The notes below the pieces were generated by a model that worked only from the letters and a program-made list of their open reading frames with translations, searched no databases and was not told where the DNA came from. Made by a program: the position numbers and the translations under genes. Of a stretch of 10,376 bases of DNA, positions 7,643-10,376 are shown in pieces; the first letter of the stretch is position 1; every line of letters starts with the position of its first letter. Source of the DNA: Finegoldia magna (GTDB taxonomy: Bacteria > Bacillota > Clostridia > Tissierellales > Peptoniphilaceae); contig NZ_JAGYZD010000039.1 of the NCBI RefSeq assembly GCF_018371055.1, positions 1-10,376 on the forward strand, in the 5' to 3' direction.

Positions 7643-8581
7643 ATGTGTACGACAATTATTGTAGATTATCCACAAGGGTCTGTGATGGCGCGTACGCTTG
7701 ATTTTGAAGTGCCTTTGGAATACAACATGATTTATATCCCAAGAGGCTTTCACTATGCAGATGATTTGTATCACAAACCAATGCGTTCAAAATATAAAAT
7801 GATGGGAATGTGTTTTAGAAATCTGTACCCTATCAAAGATGGTGTGAATGAACATGGCCTTTGCGGTTGCACGAATATGTTTATCGCGAATAATTTGTTC
7901 AGCAATCACCCAATTGAAGGAAAAATAAACACAAATTCACTGGATTTCATGAATTTTGCGCTAGGAAATTACAAAACAGTTGAAGAATTGTTAAACGATT
8001 TGGACAATATTCACCTAGCTAACAAAGATGTTGATGGAAATTCTGTGATATGCCCTGATTTCCACTTTATGTTTGTCGATAGAACTGGTGATTCAACTAT
8101 TTTGGAATACAAGGATCATAAATTAGTTCCATGTGGAGACAATCCTAAAGTGATGACAAATTCACCAAAATATTCTTCGCACGTTAAAAGATACGAAAAA
8201 TCAGTCGGTGATTTGTCCAAATTCAATCAGATAAAAGATTTGACAGGAGCTTATGATCCTGTGAGTAGATTTATAAGAGCAAAATACATCCTGTCAACTC
8301 ACAAGAAATCGAATAATGTAAATGAAGCATACTCATCAGCATTCAGTATCTTAGAGCCTCTAAAAATCACTGAGGGCTTCTTTAAGAACGATTCACATGA
8401 TTACTATACATTTACTAGGTATATCAGCGCATTCGACACACAGACAGCTTCTATGGCTGTTAGAACACATTCAAATACTCAAACGTATTTGATAGATTTT
8501 GATGATATTCCTAATGAAAATGAAATATATTCATATTATTTTGAAAACAAATTAGAATTTAAAAGAATTAACAAAGGATAG
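7643..8581 (+). CDS. Choloylglycine hydrolase / penicillin V acylase family (Ntn) amidase
   Basis: This family hydrolyses linear amides (conjugated bile salts, penicillin V, or N-acyl amino compounds) with an N-terminal cysteine freed by methionine removal. The frame stays open upstream to a TTG at 7631, but only ATG 7643 gives the required Met-Cys start (MCTTIIVD), so I chose it: 312 residues, normal for the family. Catalytic-site residues seen are Cys2, Arg17 and Asp20 in ARTLDFE, Asn69 in GVNEHG, Asn173 in VMTNSP and Arg209 in VSRFIRAKY. These match Cys2, Arg18, Asp21, Asn82, Asn175 and Arg228 of bile salt hydrolases. No signal peptide is present, so it is probably cytosolic. There is no strong ribosome binding site, and it begins one base after the murC stop, which implies translational coupling. 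The substrate cannot be settled from sequence alone. Confidence 0.9.
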   Translation: MCTTIIVDYPQGSVMARTLDFEVPLEYNMIYIPRGFHYADDLYHKPMRSKYKMMGMCFRNLYPIKDGVNEHGLCGCTNMFIANNLFSNHPIEGKINTNSLDFMNFALGNYKTVEELLNDLDNIHLANKDVDGNSVICPDFHFMFVDRTGDSTILEYKDHKLVPCGDNPKVMTNSPKYSSHVKRYEKSVGDLSKFNQIKDLTGAYDPVSRFIRAKYILSTHKKSNNVNEAYSSAFSILEPLKITEGFFKNDSHDYYTFTRYISAFDTQTASMAVRTHSNTQTYLIDFDDIPNENEIYSYYFENKLEFKRINKG

Positions 8582-8604
8582 GCAAATGCCTATCCTTTGT
8601 TTTT
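8571..8604 (+). terminator. Intrinsic terminator after the acylase gene, overlapping its stop codon
   Basis: ACAAAGGATAGGC (8571-8583) pairs perfectly with GCCTATCCTTTGT (8588-8600) around an AAAT loop, followed by T's at 8600-8604. The TAG stop (8579-8581) lies inside the left arm, so the last codons are part of the stem. Confidence 0.9.
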
Positions 8605-8627
8605 GTAAAAATAAGATTTAATAATTC

Positions 8628-8669
8628 AAAAAAAATAGAAGCTATTTTGTAAATAACAAAATGCTTCTA
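8628..8669 (-). terminator. Intrinsic terminator of the symporter gene
   Basis: On the minus strand TAGAAGC plus ATTTTGT-complementary arms (8669-8656 with 8650-8636) form a 14-bp stem with a single bulge at 8643 and a 5-base loop (8655-8651). Eight U's follow (A's 8628-8635 on plus). It starts 11 bases past the stop of the minus-strand gene. Confidence 0.88.
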
Positions 8670-8680
8670 CTTTTAATCAA

Positions 8681-9961
8681 TTATGCATTATATTTTTCCA
8701 TATCTAAATCGTGTTGCATAGCTGCTACCATAACACCAGTAGATCCACCTGCGTGAACGTTAGTTGAAGTACGTGCCATATCTGCAACACCTTGGATTGG
8801 GCTTAGTACTAAAATCATTTCAACTGGTAATCCCATTGTAGCAAAGATTGCTGTAGCTTGAATTGTTCCGGTTCCTGGTACCCCTACTGTTCCCATTGAA
8901 GCGAACAAGCATGAACCAACCATGATTAAATATTGAGTAGCAGAGAATGGAATATTAAGAGCGTTAATTGTAAACATCGCTAATAAAATTGGCCATACTG
9001 CTGCACATCCTGGCATACCAAATGTAGTACCAATTGATGCTGCAAATGATGCAGTTTCTGTTGGCACACCCATGTCTTCTTGTTCTTTAATGTTTGCTGG
9101 TAAAGATCCAATTGAACTTTGTGTAGTAAATGCTATCAACCATGCTGGGAAGAATTTACGTTGGAACTTGAATGGATTGATGTGTGCAATTAAACTCATC
9201 ATAGCTGATGTAGTGATGAATGTGTGGAACAAACATGCTACATAAACCATTAATAATAAGAATAATAATGATTTAACAAATGATAAATCCAATGTAGCTA
9301 CTTGGTTAGCTAATAAAGAAAGAACTGCGTATGGAGTGAATTCGATGATTTCTCCAATTACTTTGTTCATTACTTTATTACCAGCTTCTACGAAATCTAA
9401 GAATGGTTTAATTTCTTCCTTGTTATTGTATCTAAGTACAACTATACCGATGATAATTGCGAAAATTACGATAGGTACGATTTTGTTGTGACTCATACTG
9501 TCAATAATGTTTTTAGGGAAGAAACTTACAAATACGTCTGCAAAAGGTGGAACTTCCTTAACCTTATCTGCAACATCCATTTTGATATTTGCATTCATTC
9601 CTATATTTACTAATTTACCTAAAATTATAGACAATATAGCAGCTAAAACATTGTGTAAAGCTAAAATTATAATTGTTTTGCCACCCATTGATCTTAATTT
9701 TTCTGAGCTTTCCAAGGATGCAACTGTAGTTATAATTGAGAATAATAATAGTGGAATTACAAATGCTTGTAATAAACTTGAAAATACACGACCAAATATT
9801 GCTACATAGTCAGTGCTTCCTTTGAAAATAAGTCCTACTATGGCACCCATTGCTGTAGCTAATAAAATTCTGATCATGAATGAAGTACCTTTTTTCTTCA
9901 AACGATCGATAACTACGCACAATGCGAAAGCTACAACTAAAGCGATTAAGCTTTTAATCAT
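8681..9961 (-). CDS. Dicarboxylate/amino acid:cation symporter (SLC1/DAACS superfamily, TcyP/YdjN-like)
   Basis: This 426-residue membrane transporter has the glutamate-transporter-homologue layout: about six N-terminal helices, hairpin HP1 (FTTQSSIGSLPANI, 278-291), TM7 (GTTFGMPGCAAVWP, 311-324), hairpin HP2 (GVPGTGT, 360-366) and TM8 (DMARTSTNV, 394-402). HP1 and TM7 resemble the B. subtilis cystine carrier TcyP more than glutamate carriers. The NMDGT cation-site motif of glutamate carriers is replaced by GMPGC. L-cystine or another amino acid is a plausible substrate, not proven. I chose ATG 9959-9961, with AAAGGAGA 8 bases upstream (AGGAG at 9974-9970). The frame extends 21 codons to a TTG at 10024, but that stretch is non-hydrophobic and has no ribosome binding site. 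C-ending codons in its TTC, ATC and CAC triplets resemble the grd genes, hinting at high expression. Confidence 0.92.
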   Translation of the reverse strand: MIKSLIALVVAFALCVVIDRLKKKGTSFMIRILLATAMGAIVGLIFKGSTDYVAIFGRVFSSLLQAFVIPLLLFSIITTVASLESSEKLRSMGGKTIIILALHNVLAAILSIILGKLVNIGMNANIKMDVADKVKEVPPFADVFVSFFPKNIIDSMSHNKIVPIVIFAIIIGIVVLRYNNKEEIKPFLDFVEAGNKVMNKVIGEIIEFTPYAVLSLLANQVATLDLSFVKSLLFLLLMVYVACLFHTFITTSAMMSLIAHINPFKFQRKFFPAWLIAFTTQSSIGSLPANIKEQEDMGVPTETASFAASIGTTFGMPGCAAVWPILLAMFTINALNIPFSATQYLIMVGSCLFASMGTVGVPGTGTIQATAIFATMGLPVEMILVLSPIQGVADMARTSTNVHAGGSTGVMVAAMQHDLDMEKYNA

Positions 9962-10005
9962 TTCAACATCTCCTTTATATATTTTTGTCACACTAATCTT
10001 ATCAT

Positions 10006-10025
10006 ATTGTCTTATATTAGACAAT
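10006..10025. repeat. 7-bp inverted repeat in the symporter leader/promoter region
   Basis: ATTGTCT (10006-10012) and AGACAAT (10019-10025) are perfect inverted copies with a 6-base AT spacer. The site is 45-64 bases upstream of the symporter ATG. Size and spacing would suit a dimeric repressor or activator site; alternatively it forms a short leader hairpin. No regulator gene is in the window. Confidence 0.5.
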
Positions 10026-10097
10026 GATATTTAATCAGTGCTATCGTTTTCATTATTTCTAATTTATTGTATTATTCTATAAATCTATTTTTCCTGT

Positions 10098-10123
10098 AAA
10101 TTCAAGCATTTCTTGAATTTTTT
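10098..10123 (+). repeat. 9-bp stem-loop followed by T's, terminator-like on the plus strand
   Basis: AAATTCAAG (10098-10106) pairs perfectly with CTTGAATTT (10112-10120) around CATTT, and the T run extends to 10123. It looks like a weak terminator, but no plus-strand gene leads into it. On the minus strand there is no U-run after the stem. It may be a relic or an upstream structure of the symporter gene. Confidence 0.4.
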
Positions 10124-10237
10124 CAAAAATTTACAAAAATAATAATTTGACATAAATTTAAAATTATTTTACATTTTCCCGTATTTATCGTTAATTTATC
10201 AACGCTATTTGCTTTTCGTCTTTTTAATTTAAATCCG

Positions 10238-10257
10238 CAAATATTATTTAATATTTG
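10238..10257. repeat. 8-bp palindromic repeat next to the insertion sequence end
   Basis: CAAATATT (10238-10245) and AATATTTG (10250-10257) are perfect inverted copies with a 4-base ATTT spacer. It is purely AT-rich apart from the end pair, so chance is possible. It lies about 50 bases left of the transposase stop. Confidence 0.4.
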
Positions 10258-10269
10258 TAATATATAGAT

Positions 10270-10376
10270 TTTCTCAATGACGAATTGTCAAATCAAATGC
10301 AACACCTATGGTAAGAAACCAAAAAGTTCTTCTTTAGGTGTTTTATATTGTATACATTTTCTAGGTCTATTATTCA
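10270..10376 (-). mobile_element. Right-hand (3') end of an IS30-family insertion sequence, cut by the window edge
   Basis: The transposase tail enters from the right edge. Downstream of its stop the minus strand reads GGTGTTGCATTTGATTTGAC, which resembles the short GC-poor tail that leads to the terminal inverted repeat of Firmicute IS30-family elements. The exact left boundary (placed near 10270) is a guess, because the other end and the target duplication are outside the window. Confidence 0.55.
10306..10376 (-). CDS. IS30-family transposase, C-terminal 22 residues only
   Basis: On the minus strand an open frame enters from the right edge and stops at TAG (10308-10306). The residues include NNRPRKC and YKTPKEELFG. 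The pattern of NxRPRK, about four residues, then Y-K-T-P-x-E is the signature C-terminus of IS30-family DDE transposases. Only 22 codons are visible, so it cannot be said whether the gene is intact. It is transcribed toward the symporter gene on the same strand, about 345 bases upstream of its start, and could supply read-through transcription. Confidence 0.8.
   Translation of the reverse strand, partial: NNRPRKCIQYKTPKEELFGFLP

Larger units (their letters stand above)
9962..10305. other. AT-rich intergenic region with inverted repeats; no gene seen
   Basis: I see no credible coding sequence in these 344 bases. They should hold the promoter of the minus-strand symporter, but no single promoter stands out. 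One weak option reads TTTACA (10100-10095), an 18-base spacer, then AATAAT (10076-10071). Three inverted repeats are present and are listed separately. A plus-strand TTGACA (10147-10152) with TACATT (10170-10175) at 17 bases could be an outward promoter, but no gene follows it. The right end grades into the terminus of an insertion sequence. Confidence 0.6.

Noticed and set aside
9962..10024. Longer N-terminus of the symporter starting at TTG 10024
   Set aside because: The 21 extra residues are polar and lack a ribosome binding site, while ATG 9961 has a good one and directly begins a transmembrane segment.
9507..10034. Two plus-strand ORFs (9507-9809 and 9813-10034) antisense to the symporter
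   Set aside because: They mirror a clear membrane-protein gene on the minus strand and show no family features.
9962..10080. Riboswitch or T-box leader for the symporter
   Set aside because: The leader is short and AT-rich, with no specifier loop, T-box or S-box core motifs.

Overview
The window looks like chromosome of a low-G+C, anaerobic, amino-acid-fermenting Firmicute. The best fit is the Finegoldia/Peptoniphilus/Anaerococcus (Tissierellia) group, with Finegoldia magna a plausible guess. This rests on a glycine reductase (grd) operon with a selenocysteine UGA, AT-rich spacers, A/T-ending codons with AGA for arginine, and a clostridial-type MurC. The species is inferred; no search was run.

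Positions 1-4240 (+) hold the distal part of a glycine reductase operon in the order grdA (3' end only) - grdB - grdC - grdD, closed by a strong intrinsic terminator. GrdA is the selenoprotein A carrier. GrdB is the substrate-specific, selenocysteine-containing subunit of protein B. GrdC and GrdD form protein C, which releases acetyl phosphate. Together they reduce glycine to acetyl phosphate plus ammonia, giving ATP by way of acetate kinase. grdB must be read through the in-frame TGA at 1184-1186. A bacterial SECIS-like hairpin lies directly downstream, and the TGA itself sits in the loop of a second small hairpin.

Positions 4289-6135 (-) hold two separately promoted genes: a YitT-family membrane protein, with its own terminator, and a PdxK/PdxY-type pyridoxal kinase. 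Positions 6187-8604 (+) hold murC (UDP-N-acetylmuramate-L-alanine ligase). It is followed after one base by a choloylglycine hydrolase/penicillin V acylase-family N-terminal-cysteine hydrolase, and the pair ends in a terminator whose stem contains the second gene's stop codon.

Positions 8628-9976 (-) hold a dicarboxylate/amino acid:cation symporter of the SLC1/DAACS superfamily, most like the TcyP/YdjN cystine-transporter branch, with its own terminator. The remaining ~340 bp is AT-rich noncoding DNA with several inverted repeats. The window ends in the 3' end of an IS30-family transposase gene read on the minus strand.

Most of this is recognisable core metabolism. I do not see a wholly new system. 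The points most worth a second look are the double hairpin around the Sec codon, the tight murC-acylase junction, the altered ion-binding motif of the symporter, and the inverted repeats in the region upstream of it.
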